Origin: Spirosoma endophyticum
GTDB lineage: Bacteria; Bacteroidota; Bacteroidia; Cytophagales; Spirosomataceae
Assembly: GCF_900112365.1 (NCBI RefSeq)
Contig: NZ_FOLQ01000003.1
Span: 434,001 to 498,000, forward strand
Length of the DNA: 64,000 nt
Reading direction: 5' to 3'
The notes beneath the pieces were generated by a model. The model ran no database searches and was not told where the DNA came from. It was given only the letters and a program-made list of their open reading frames with translations. The translations under genes and the position numbers were made by a program. Below are positions 44,984 to 54,346 of the stretch, piece by piece. Numbering within the stretch: the stretch's first letter is position 1; each line of letters opens with the position of its first letter.

Positions 44984-45865
44984 TTAACTAGCCTGACCCT
45001 GAGCCGCGTTGGAAACGTCTGCCCATTCTTCCCAGGTTGCCATCCGCTCCGTATAGGCAGTGCGTACCCAGGGCAAATTATGGCTGCCCAGAAAGAACCG
45101 TAGTGGAGGATTTTCGGCATCCACTACGTTGAAAAGCGCTTCAGGTGTTGCCTCCGGATCACCTCGCTCCAATGATCTTAACTCCCCGAAAAAATGGTTT
45201 TTAAAATCAGTATAGATGTCGAGCCCCTGAGCAAACTTCAGCGATTCCTGACTGCCAAACTCGGTGGCATAGGCACCCGGTTCAATAATGGTTACGTTGA
45301 TCCCAAACGCTTTAACTTCCGTGGCCAGGCTTTCATGAATCGCTTCGAATGCCCACTTCGACGAGCAGTAGTAGCCAATAACGGGTAACGTTACGTGACC
45401 CAGATTGCTCGACGTACCGAGGATGTGACCGCCACCCTGCTTTCTTAACAACGGCAAGGCCGCCTGAATCACAGAAACCGGCCCAATGATATTTGTTTCG
45501 TAAAGGGCACGAATATCATCTGCGCTGGCTTCCTCGATGGTGCCAACCAATGAATACCCGGCATTGTTGAACACAATATCGAGTCTGCCGAAATGTGCGT
45601 AAGCCTGTTCTACGGCAGTTTTTACCTGCTCGGGCCGCGTTACGTCAAGTTCCAGGGTTAGCACATTAGGGCCATATGTTTCGTTCAGGTCGGCAATGCT
45701 TTCCAGTTTACGTGCGGTAGCTGCCACCTTGTCGCCACGGGTAAGCGCAGCTTCGGCCCAAACGCGTCCAAATCCCCGGGAAGTGCCCGTTATGAACCAG
45801 ACTTTAGGTGACGTTACACGTGTTGGCGCAGGTGGAGTACTTGCCTTTTCATTCTGATGTATCAT
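44984..45865 (-). CDS. Short-chain dehydrogenase/reductase
   Basis: Classical SDR of 293 residues. The nucleotide-binding motif is TGTSRGFG, NNAG follows in DIVFNNAGYS, and the active site has S in GTSSNLG and YCSSK (Tyr and Lys). The first roughly 18 residues are a short disordered extension. It is an NAD(P)-dependent oxidoreductase with unknown substrate. Two 15-bp direct repeats, 21 bp apart, lie 56-91 bp upstream (45921-45956), the layout of an AraC-type operator, and two AraC genes flank it. Confidence 0.93.
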   Translation of the reverse strand: MIHQNEKASTPPAPTRVTSPKVWFITGTSRGFGRVWAEAALTRGDKVAATARKLESIADLNETYGPNVLTLELDVTRPEQVKTAVEQAYAHFGRLDIVFNNAGYSLVGTIEEASADDIRALYETNIIGPVSVIQAALPLLRKQGGGHILGTSSNLGHVTLPVIGYYCSSKWAFEAIHESLATEVKAFGINVTIIEPGAYATEFGSQESLKFAQGLDIYTDFKNHFFGELRSLERGDPEATPEALFNVVDAENPPLRFFLGSHNLPWVRTAYTERMATWEEWADVSNAAQGQAS

Positions 45866-45920
45866 GGTTTAACATTAGTCTTAATGATACGTCAAAGGTC
45901 AGGTTGTGCAATTCGCTGTC

Positions 45921-45956
45921 TGTAGTCTAATTGAGGGGATTTGTAGTCAAAATGAG
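45921..45956 (-). promoter_or_regulatory. AraC-type direct repeat operator before the SDR gene
   Basis: TGTAGTCTAATTGAG at 45921-45935 and TGTAGTCAAAATGAG at 45942-45956 differ at two of 15 positions and start 21 bp apart, two helical turns. Tandem half-sites at this spacing are typical of AraC-family regulators. It lies between the SDR gene and the AraC gene at 45999. Confidence 0.55.
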
Positions 45957-45998
45957 ATAAAGAATCGCGAACATACCGGTACGTTTAAATAGGGGCTG

Positions 45999-46901
45999 TT
46001 AATTGTTATGGAGCATTCGGTATTCGTTGGGTGACTGGCCAACCCGTTGTTTGAACAACCGGATAAAATGCTGGGGATACTTGAAGCCTAAGTCATAGGC
46101 GATTTGACTAACCGATTTGCCTTGGTCAAATATTCGCTCTTTGGCCACATCAATCACCTTCGATTGGATGTATTCCTGCGCTGTTTTACCCGTTTCTTTC
46201 TTGATCAGGTCACCAAAATAATTGGCCGACAAATTCAATTCACCCGCGCAGTAAGCCACCGAAGGCAATCCAATCGTCTGGGGTTTATCGGTCTGATAAT
46301 ACGCGTTCAGCAAATGCTCAAACCGCTCCAGAATCCCCTCATGCACATGGTTCCGGGTAACGAACTGGCGGTCATAAAAGCGGGTGCAATAATTCAGAAA
46401 TAGTTCGATCGTTGATACGATCAATCGCTTACTGTGCTTGTCGATGGCATGCTCCAGTTCGTAATGAATTTTTGCAAAGGAATCCAGCACAATCTCCCGC
46501 TCTCGTTTGGACAAATGCAGGGCTTCGTTCGATTGATAACTGAAGAACGTGTATTCCTGTATGTGTCGGCCCAGGGCAGTGCCATAGATCAAATCCGCAT
46601 GAAAGACCAGCCCATGCCCTTTCGGCTGATAGATTTCTCCATTGCTATTCATGCCAGCCACCTGACCAGGAGCCAGAAAAACCAGGGTTCCTTCCTGATA
46701 ATCATAGGTATGGCGGCCGTATACCATATCTCCACATTTTACATCTTTCAGGAGAATAGCGTAAAAGCCAAAATACATGCCCGAGCCTCTTCTGGGATCG
46801 GCCTTCGAAAAATCGATGACACTGACCAGTGGGTGTAGCGTTTCGTGGTTATTGAATACGTTGTAATCACTGATTGTCTTGAATCGTCGAAGGGTATCCA
46901 T
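45999..46901 (-). CDS. AraC family transcriptional regulator
   Basis: Protein of 300 residues, paralog of the regulator at 43972. The sensing half has HPLVSVIDFSKADPRRG and YDYQEGTLVFLAPGQVAG; the C-terminal helix-turn-helix pair is PSVAYCAGELNLSANYFGDLIKKETGKTAQEYI and VSQIAYDLGFKYPQHFIRLFKQRVGQSPNEYR. It is transcribed away from the damaged aldo/keto reductase gene. The shared 29-bp element is in the gap, and a direct-repeat operator lies just past its stop codon, before the SDR gene. Both are candidate targets. Confidence 0.92.
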   Translation of the reverse strand: MDTLRRFKTISDYNVFNNHETLHPLVSVIDFSKADPRRGSGMYFGFYAILLKDVKCGDMVYGRHTYDYQEGTLVFLAPGQVAGMNSNGEIYQPKGHGLVFHADLIYGTALGRHIQEYTFFSYQSNEALHLSKREREIVLDSFAKIHYELEHAIDKHSKRLIVSTIELFLNYCTRFYDRQFVTRNHVHEGILERFEHLLNAYYQTDKPQTIGLPSVAYCAGELNLSANYFGDLIKKETGKTAQEYIQSKVIDVAKERIFDQGKSVSQIAYDLGFKYPQHFIRLFKQRVGQSPNEYRMLHNN

Positions 46902-46980
46902 AGCAAGGTTGGTTTCTCTATCTCAAAATTAACGCTTTCCTGACACCCTGCCTGATGCGTTTACCCGAATCAGGAATATT

Positions 46981-47009
46981 GGTAGTAATCACCGTAATCT
47001 GTATACCAG
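46981..47009 (+). promoter_or_regulatory. Shared 29-bp operator-like element, copy 2
   Basis: GGTAGTAA, TCA, CCGTAAT, CT, GTATACCAG: the same framework as 38940-38968, 24 of 29 positions equal. It sits in the 155-bp gap between an AraC gene (minus) and the aldo/keto reductase pseudogene (plus), 48 bp before the latter's start. Confidence 0.6.
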
Positions 47010-47050
47010 TCAGTCCAGGAAATACGGAGACCTTTGCCCTGTCAACGTAA

Positions 47051-47732
<682 letters not shown>

Positions 47733-47783
47733 TTCACGGAAATGACCACCGCAACAAACGAGTATAAACAGATAAAAACCAGC

Positions 47784-48269
47784 ATGAAAGCAGCAATTCT
47801 TAGCCTTTATTTCTTCAGCATAGGCCTCCTATCGGCCTTCGCCCAAACAAATCAAGCCAACGCTTCGACACCTCCTCCCACAAAAGCCCAGCAGGAAATA
47901 ATTGACCTATCGAAACAGAAATGGCAGTGGATGGCCGACAAGAATGTAGATAAGCTGGCCGGACTCTTCGATGATAAGTCAAAATTTGTCCATATGAGCG
48001 GAACGTGGAAAAAGGACGAAGAGCTCGATATCGTTAAAAACGGAAGCATTTGGTACAAGAACGCGGATGTACACGATGTAGCGGTCGAGCTTTTTGACAA
48101 CAACACGGCTATTATCTGGAGTCGAATTACGCTGGTAGCCATGGTTCGGGGCAATGAGTCAAAGACGGAGTTTACCGTTACGGAGGTCTATAAAAAACAA
48201 GGGAATACCTGGAAAATGTTAGCCCTGACATTTAGCAGTGTACGGGACACCCATACTATTAAGCACTAG
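47784..48269 (+). CDS. Secreted NTF2-like (DUF4440 type) protein
   Basis: Protein of 161 residues from ATG at 47784, giving the signal MKAAILSLYFFSIGLLSAFAQ; an in-frame ATG 14 codons earlier is also possible. The mature part is an NTF2-like alpha+beta cone: KQKWQWMADKNVDKLAGLFDDKSKFVHMSGTWKK, VHDVAVELFDNNTAIIWSRI and TEFTVTEVYKKQGNTWKMLALTFSS. The family includes enzymes and binding proteins, so the role is open. It starts about 50 bp after the broken reductase and appears intact. Confidence 0.85.
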   Translation: MKAAILSLYFFSIGLLSAFAQTNQANASTPPPTKAQQEIIDLSKQKWQWMADKNVDKLAGLFDDKSKFVHMSGTWKKDEELDIVKNGSIWYKNADVHDVAVELFDNNTAIIWSRITLVAMVRGNESKTEFTVTEVYKKQGNTWKMLALTFSSVRDTHTIKH

Positions 48270-48379
48270 ATAGACATCTGTTTTGTGCATCACTAGAGGT
48301 AAAAACCGGAACGCTTTAGCACTCAGATTACCCATGCAGCCTGCTAGTAGCTGGAGAACAGGTAAAATGAATCAAATTT

Positions 48380-48994
48380 ATGACGCACTTACTGCTGACA
48401 TTTTTCCTGTTGATTTCAGCCTGCTCTTCTACTCAGATGAAGGGCATTCCTGCTGATGTTGACGCTACGTTGGTTCCTCGCAACGTATTGATTGTATACT
48501 TATCGCGGACAAACAACACCAGGATAATCGCGGAAATCATTCATAAACAGGTAGGTGGAACTCTGGTGGCCCTTGAGTTGTCAACCCCTTATCCCGAAAA
48601 TTATCAGGCTACCGTACAACAAGTTGTTCATGAAAATGAGACCGGATACCTGCCGCCTTTAAAAACAAAAATTGACAGTATCCAGCGGTACGACGTAGTA
48701 TTCGTAGGCTTTCCCACTTGGGGCATGAAACTACCTCCGCCCATTAAAAGCTTTTTGCATCAGTATAACCTCAGTGGTAAAACCGTAATTCCATTCAATA
48801 CCAATGCTGGCTACGGAATTGGAAGCAGTTTTGAGACAATACAGGAACTATGCACGAAGAGCAACGTACTGGAAGGCTTTACGACCAAAGGCGGAGTAGA
48901 ACGAGACGGCCAATATCTGGTTATCCAGGGAACAAAGGCACAAGAAGCCGAAACGAACATAAAGAAATGGCTGCAAAAGATAAACGTAATGTAA
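48380..48994 (+). CDS. Flavodoxin family lipoprotein
   Basis: Protein of 204 residues. The short signal MTHLLLTFFLLISAC ends in a lipobox (ISAC), so it is probably membrane-anchored. The mature part is a flavodoxin: VLIVYLSRTNNTR is the FMN phosphate loop, VVFVGFPTWGMKLPPPIKSFL holds the aromatic FMN contact, and the fold ends with GGVERDGQYLVIQGT. It carries electrons or reduces a substrate through FMN. The cupin fragment starts 5 bp past its stop codon. The set of reductase, NTF2-like, flavodoxin and cupin looks like one operon. Confidence 0.87.
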   Translation: MTHLLLTFFLLISACSSTQMKGIPADVDATLVPRNVLIVYLSRTNNTRIIAEIIHKQVGGTLVALELSTPYPENYQATVQQVVHENETGYLPPLKTKIDSIQRYDVVFVGFPTWGMKLPPPIKSFLHQYNLSGKTVIPFNTNAGYGIGSSFETIQELCTKSNVLEGFTTKGGVERDGQYLVIQGTKAQEAETNIKKWLQKINVM

Positions 48995-48999
48995 GCTTC

Positions 49000-49370
49000 A
49001 TGCTTAAAGCAAAAGCGCTAAATCGAATTCTATGCGTTGTTCTTTTATCCATCACGGCTTTTGTTCTCATTACGTCCTGTGCCTCTACGTGACCTTCGAA
49101 CCTGGTGCCCGCTCGCACTGGCATAGTCATCCTGGCGGACAGATGCTGCTAGCGATAGGCGGCATTGGCTATTATCAGGAGCGAGGGAAATCCATCCAAA
49201 TTCTTCAGAAAGGCGACGTGGTGAAATGTCCCCCGAACGTGCCGCATTGGCACGGCGCGTCACCAGCGGTTGCATTTATGCAAGTCGTCATAACCCCCAA
49301 CACGGCAACAGGACGAGTGACCTGGATGAAGCCGGTAACCGATATGGAGTGTGCTAACGTCAAGAAATAG
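49000..49370 (+). pseudogene. Cupin lipoprotein broken by internal deletion and frameshift
   Basis: ATG at 49000 opens a typical lipoprotein signal, MLKAKALNRILCVVLLSITAF then ITSC, and the frame ends at TGA after CAST. One base away the next frame continues directly with VTFEPGARSHWHSHPGGQMLL, the central cupin motif with its His metal ligands, then PPNVPHWHG and the C-terminus. The expected linker and first part of the cupin domain are missing. An open frame from 49032 joins the two parts only through an out-of-frame reading of the signal region and has no sensible N-terminus. The barrel is therefore probably non-functional. Confidence 0.75.
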
Positions 49371-49514
49371 TTACTCTGCGTGGTGAAATTTCTGCCAAAA
49401 TTCGGAAACTTCCAGACCACCATACTTTTTTCTGCTTTGGCCGTCCGATCTTATGGCGCTTTGGTAAATTTTTTCAAGCCCTCGGAGCTGTCATGGAGGG
49501 CGCTGGAACATAGT

Positions 49515-52103
49515 TTAGCGCGTAGTATACATTGACTTTAAATAAAGGGTGATATGGGGTAAGACCTCTTTTATCTCTATCATATACTGTTTCATTAGTG
49601 GGAGAATGCCCTCTATATCTCCGTCTTTTCTCACAAGTGCTTCTGTGTCCAGAATTAATTGGGTAGCTCTGCTCATGCCGAGCATTTTTGTGTGAACCTT
49701 CTGCGTATGAATCAGCTTGCCTACGGTTGCTATATCCTGCTGATCTAAAGCCAGTTGTAATTTTTCAATCTCGTCTGGCGTCTGGCTCACGTATATCTCC
49801 AATAACTCAATGGCTAAATCCAGATCGTTTCCTACTGCTTCCAGTAGTAACTTGGCAGAGAAGTTACTTAAGGGCTTGGCGGTTAGTTCATTTTGGGGCG
49901 TTACTGTTGCAGCCAAATTGGTAACTGGCAGGTATTTACGTATCAATTGCTGGAGTTCCTCCATCTTGAATGGCTTGGAAAGGAAATCATTCATGCCTGC
50001 CTTGAGACATTCTTCCTGTTCACTAGCTAATGCATGCGCTGTCATAGCAATAATAGGGACGGTTTTGTCAAATTTAGATCGAATTTGACGAGTCGTTTCA
50101 TATCCGTCCATGATAGGCATCTGAATGTCCATCAAGATCACATCAAACGCAGTTTCCTGAAGCATGTCGAGCGCCCTTTGTCCATCATCAGCGACTTTTG
50201 CCTGGTACCCTAAGCGCTTTAGCACCTGAAGTACCAGTTTTTGATTCATCAGGTTATCTTCTACTACTAAAACACGTACGTCCCGTTCGCTGGGATTTTT
50301 TCCTGTAGAGCGTTGAGTTTGATCAAGGTTGATCTGTTCTTTAGCGATTAAGTAAGGGATTTCTATCGTAAACCGCGAGCCTTCCCCCACGGTACTATCT
50401 ACAATGATTGATCCGCCCTGTAACTCACTCAGTGATTTAACAATGTTGAGCCCCAAACCCGTCCCGCCATAGTATCTGGTTGTGAAGTTATTGGCCTGCT
50501 GGAAGCGCTCGAAAATGTGAGGTAATGCCTCTGACTCAATACCAATACCCGTATCCTGAACGATAATACGTACACGAACAGATTCGGTTGTTGATTCGCC
50601 TTTTTCGACCCGTAACGTTACGCCCCCTTTTTTTGTGAACTTAATGGCATTACTGAGCAGATTAAGTAAAATTTGAGTCAGTCGTGTTGGGTCGCCAAGA
50701 AAAACTGGCGGAAGGTCGGGATCTGTTTCAACGGTTAGGTGTAAATTTTTATCGGCTGCTGTCGGCTGAAACATCGTCTTTATAGACCCAGTGAGCAGTT
50801 GAATGCTGAACGGGATGGATTCCAGACGTATCATGCCTGCTTCTATCTTGGATATATCAAGAATATCGTTAATGATAGTCAGCAAATTTTTACCCGCTGT
50901 TCGTATAAGTCCAATGAACTCTTTCTGTTCATCATCAAGAACTGTAGTGCCCAGTAATTCAGAAAAACCAAGCATAGCATTCAGGGGCGTACGTATTTCA
51001 TGGCTCATGTTAGCTAAAAAATTTTCTTTAAGCTTCACGGCTTTTTCAGCAAGTTCCTTCGCTTCCTGTAATCGCTGTAGTGACTGGACACGGTCACTAA
51101 TATCAATGCTCGATGTAACTACGTATTCTAAATCACCATCTGCATTATAAACAGGTGATGATGAGCATAGTAGCTGGATTGCCTTACCATTGATACGCAT
51201 TTCAAGGTCATCGACCCTGGACGCTTCGCCCTGTAAGGCGCGATATGTAGGCCTCTGCTCAATCGGGTATGGTTCACCATGTGGAAATCGGTAGTACATA
51301 ACCGAGTTCGTCATTTCTGCATACGAGTCAAAATCCTTCAGGTTACTAAATAATTGGGTGGCAGCTCCGTTTGCCAGATAAACCTTACCATATCGGTCAA
51401 CGATAACAACTGGAACCGGGACTGCTTCCAGCAATGTTTTTAATTGCTGTTCACTTTCGGATAGTTTTTGGTTAATTCTGTTGCTATTTCGTAATGCCAG
51501 GCTAATCAGATACATAGCCCATAGGATCATGGCTAAGGCTGTGATGGCACCTATCAGATTGCTGATCGTAGCATACTCAGCCGATCGTTTGCTTTGAGCA
51601 GTACGTGTTTCAAGCAGCACATTTTCATAACTATCGGTCGCCTTCAGCACTTGATCGAATTTCCTGCTTATACTTAAAAGCTGTTCGATTGAATCAAGTC
51701 GAGCCATACCGTTTTTAACAACTCCTGTTTTAAATAAATAATGGCTGCGGGTAAGCTTTGTCTCTAAAAGTTTATCAAGCGACTGTATCCGTTTTTTTTG
51801 AATAGGATTATCAACTGTCAGCGCCTGTAGTGCTTTAAGTTCCCTTTTCATTTCCTCAGTACTACGATCAAAATCATGTTTGAAATAAGCGTTGTTGCTT
51901 AGCAAATAGGCTCGTAAGTCGTTATCCAGATTAGTGAGTAGTGCCAATAAATGCTGTGTTTTGTTAAGTACCAAATGGGTATGCACTACCCAATTGTTCA
52001 TTTTGATTAATTGTTTTAGTGTCTGACGTGCATTTACCCCAATGATTACTGTAATCAGTAAACCTGTGGCTATCATTAAGGGAATGCGTTTATTTCTGTT
52101 CAT
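49515..52103 (-). CDS. Hybrid sensor histidine kinase (CHASE3, PAS, kinase, receiver, HPt)
   Basis: Protein of 862 residues. Membrane helices at about 8-24 and 181-203 flank a CHASE3-like periplasmic domain. A PAS domain follows (about 218-340), then the kinase with H368 in NMSHEIRTPLN, the N box NLLSNAIKF (481-489), G1 DTGIG (517-521) and G2 GGTGLGLNIV. A receiver with D659 (VILMDIQMPIMDG) and a C-terminal HPt domain with H799 complete a full phosphorelay in one protein. No DNA-binding output is attached, so a separate regulator must be involved. It lies at the downstream end of the glycan cluster on the same strand. Confidence 0.95.
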   Translation of the reverse strand: MNRNKRIPLMIATGLLITVIIGVNARQTLKQLIKMNNWVVHTHLVLNKTQHLLALLTNLDNDLRAYLLSNNAYFKHDFDRSTEEMKRELKALQALTVDNPIQKKRIQSLDKLLETKLTRSHYLFKTGVVKNGMARLDSIEQLLSISRKFDQVLKATDSYENVLLETRTAQSKRSAEYATISNLIGAITALAMILWAMYLISLALRNSNRINQKLSESEQQLKTLLEAVPVPVVIVDRYGKVYLANGAATQLFSNLKDFDSYAEMTNSVMYYRFPHGEPYPIEQRPTYRALQGEASRVDDLEMRINGKAIQLLCSSSPVYNADGDLEYVVTSSIDISDRVQSLQRLQEAKELAEKAVKLKENFLANMSHEIRTPLNAMLGFSELLGTTVLDDEQKEFIGLIRTAGKNLLTIINDILDISKIEAGMIRLESIPFSIQLLTGSIKTMFQPTAADKNLHLTVETDPDLPPVFLGDPTRLTQILLNLLSNAIKFTKKGGVTLRVEKGESTTESVRVRIIVQDTGIGIESEALPHIFERFQQANNFTTRYYGGTGLGLNIVKSLSELQGGSIIVDSTVGEGSRFTIEIPYLIAKEQINLDQTQRSTGKNPSERDVRVLVVEDNLMNQKLVLQVLKRLGYQAKVADDGQRALDMLQETAFDVILMDIQMPIMDGYETTRQIRSKFDKTVPIIAMTAHALASEQEECLKAGMNDFLSKPFKMEELQQLIRKYLPVTNLAATVTPQNELTAKPLSNFSAKLLLEAVGNDLDLAIELLEIYVSQTPDEIEKLQLALDQQDIATVGKLIHTQKVHTKMLGMSRATQLILDTEALVRKDGDIEGILPLMKQYMIEIKEVLPHITLYLKSMYTTR

Positions 52104-52222
52104 TTCAAAATGTTTAATTAGGCAATTCAGCTTTTGATCAACACAGGTACATGAATCAATTCATCCGCAATAACGGCTTAACGCTGATCACAGTATAGTA
52201 AAGCATAGTCAGGAAATGACCA

Positions 52223-53326
52223 TTAGTAGGTGACAGGTTCTACAGTTTGCTTTTTAATTTTGAAGCGCATCTCTACGTGTGCATAGGTCCATTGAGATAC
52301 TTTGTAGATGATGTAATAATTCAAAATGAATAAGTATGAGTAAGAGGAGGGTGGGAATTTTAAAATTCTTATAAAGATTATATTGAATAAGCTTAGCAGT
52401 AGTGCATGCGTCATATAGATAGAGTAGCTATAGGTGCCGACACGTTTTAAAAAGGATGATTTTTTAAGCATATTGGAAAGGATACCTTTCTCGAAAGAAA
52501 AAATTAATATAGCTATAAAAAAAGTAACCTCATAAACGAGTCCTATTTCCTTTAAAAAGGTGCCGTAGTAGATCATTAAAAAAAGAATAATTAGTATGCT
52601 TATTTCAGCGATAGTAAAGCTGGTATTTTTGCTTGACGTAGCTACCTCATATAAGTTGGAAAAAACAAAATAACAGATTGATCCAGAAAAAAACCCAATT
52701 ATTCCCCTTAAAAACCCGTAGTTATACGAGTAATTGATTTTGAAAGTATGCGTCACATTAACTAATAGTAGTATGCACAATACGATAATCGTGAGAAAAA
52801 AGATACCCTTTTGACTTTGCAATTTATAGTGACTAAGAAGTACTAATGTTAAGCCAAAGACGATATAGGAAATCATTTCGGCACTAATAGACCAGCTTGG
52901 TATATTCCAGCTAACATCTTGTATATTAAATAACTGTATAGAATTTATAAGGAAAATATTGGTAAAAAAACTATAAATGTTATTATTGACGTTCTCTAAC
53001 TTATTTACGTGGACATACGCAGAAGCCGTGTGTTTTGAAGCCTCGATGACGAGGAAAATCAAAAGCATTACTAAATGAAGTGGGTAAACTCGTACGAATC
53101 TTTTTGCTAAGAAGGTTTTAAGTTCATGGAAAGAGGATATATTCTGATAATTGTAGGCAATGACAAAACCACTTAACACGAAAAAGAAATCGACAAACAT
53201 GTCAGAATTATAAATGAATTCATTATTAAGGATAGGTGTATCAGAAAATGTCGATAAATGGAATAATACAACCATAGAAGCAAAAATACCCCTGAAAATA
53301 TCGAGAACTTCAAAGCGGTGTTTCAT
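52223..53326 (-). CDS. Acyltransferase 3 family membrane protein (OafA/YrhL-like), AT-rich
   Basis: Integral membrane acyltransferase of 367 residues with about ten helices. Family marks are RFEVLDIFRGIFASMVVLFHL (the active-site His near residue 23), DFFFVLSGFVIAYNY and FVRVYPLHLVML, then WNIPSWSISAEM. It should add acetyl or other acyl groups to a cell-surface glycan. It is a diverged paralog of 57653-58789. The gene and its upstream region are visibly richer in A and T than the rest of the cluster, which points to later acquisition. Confidence 0.9.
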   Translation of the reverse strand: MKHRFEVLDIFRGIFASMVVLFHLSTFSDTPILNNEFIYNSDMFVDFFFVLSGFVIAYNYQNISSFHELKTFLAKRFVRVYPLHLVMLLIFLVIEASKHTASAYVHVNKLENVNNNIYSFFTNIFLINSIQLFNIQDVSWNIPSWSISAEMISYIVFGLTLVLLSHYKLQSQKGIFFLTIIVLCILLLVNVTHTFKINYSYNYGFLRGIIGFFSGSICYFVFSNLYEVATSSKNTSFTIAEISILIILFLMIYYGTFLKEIGLVYEVTFFIAILIFSFEKGILSNMLKKSSFLKRVGTYSYSIYMTHALLLSLFNIIFIRILKFPPSSYSYLFILNYYIIYKVSQWTYAHVEMRFKIKKQTVEPVTY

Positions 53327-53517
53327 GAAATTTTTCTAAAAATTTGATAAACAAATAATCTTAAATATAGTATATTTCAACAAGGAGTTATTTTGGGAAT
53401 ATTAAACTATTTAGAGTTTGCTACAACCCTATATTTTGCCATGTCGACAAAATATATACTTACTTCTAGTTAAGTTATTATTAAGAAATTCATGACTTAG
53501 TTGTTAAATGTAAGTTT

Positions 53518-54303
53518 TCATATCTTACGCAGTCGCTTGCCATAAATATCGTAATTGAACTTAATCTGTCTGTAAAAAAATCGTATAAAAGATAGTGCAG
53601 GATTTGTACTTGTCGACCAGTTTTGGCGGCTGACAGTACTAGGTTCTGCTTCACTGTTTTTTTGATAAAACAGGTTCTGATAGTCGTTGTAGAAGAGTCC
53701 CTTTCCTTTATTTTGAATAAAAGAAACACACATACGATACTCCGTCTGGTCAGATTTTATTCCTTCTACGTAACGGCCAAATCGCTCAAAAAAAGAGCTG
53801 CGCCGAAGATGAGGGTGATCACTGTAATAGTGTAACTTATTGTAATTTGTAGCCCAGGCTGGAAAATACATTTCCGAAAAATAGTTGTTGAAAGGCTTCA
53901 AATAAGGGTAACGCAGGTAAGCATAAAAGCGGATAATATCCAGATCAGGCCGCTCTTTTATAAGGCTTACCGACTCGGCAAGTCGGTCGGGGAATTCTGG
54001 GGCAGGTTCAAAATCTTCCTGTACATAAAGAGTATAGGGCGTAGTAACTGCATCCTGCCCCTTATTGATATTATTGCCTAATCCCTTGTTTACAGAGGTC
54101 GTAATCAGCCGAAATGGAAATTCCTTCTGTAATTTTTTCAGGTAATCAATATGTACGTCTGCGCTACTGTCGTCTGATACGACAATATCACCGAATTGAC
54201 ACTTCAGCCGTTGGTAACTTCTCAGTAAATTCTCTAATGAAGAACTCCGGTTATAGTGTGTGATCAGCAGGGTGACCTCAGGAAAGTGGTAATTTTGTTG
54301 CAT
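53518..54303 (-). CDS. Glycosyltransferase family 2
   Basis: GT-A type transferase of 261 residues from ATG at 54301-54303; the ORF extends to a TTG nine codons upstream. The nucleotide-sugar part begins EVTLLITHYNRSSSLENLLRSY, followed by DIVVSDDSSAD. The metal-binding site is represented by YVQEDFEPAPEF, where ED replaces the more common DxD. The C-terminal part has PHLRRSSFFERFGRYVEG. The sugar is unknown. It follows the GT2 gene at 54347 with a gap of about 43 bp, in the polysaccharide cluster. Confidence 0.85.
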   Translation of the reverse strand: MQQNYHFPEVTLLITHYNRSSSLENLLRSYQRLKCQFGDIVVSDDSSADVHIDYLKKLQKEFPFRLITTSVNKGLGNNINKGQDAVTTPYTLYVQEDFEPAPEFPDRLAESVSLIKERPDLDIIRFYAYLRYPYLKPFNNYFSEMYFPAWATNYNKLHYYSDHPHLRRSSFFERFGRYVEGIKSDQTEYRMCVSFIQNKGKGLFYNDYQNLFYQKNSEAEPSTVSRQNWSTSTNPALSFIRFFYRQIKFNYDIYGKRLRKI

Positions 54304-54346
54304 AAGATCTTGGAAGAGGGCTGGAATCAATGATTAGCTTACTCGC

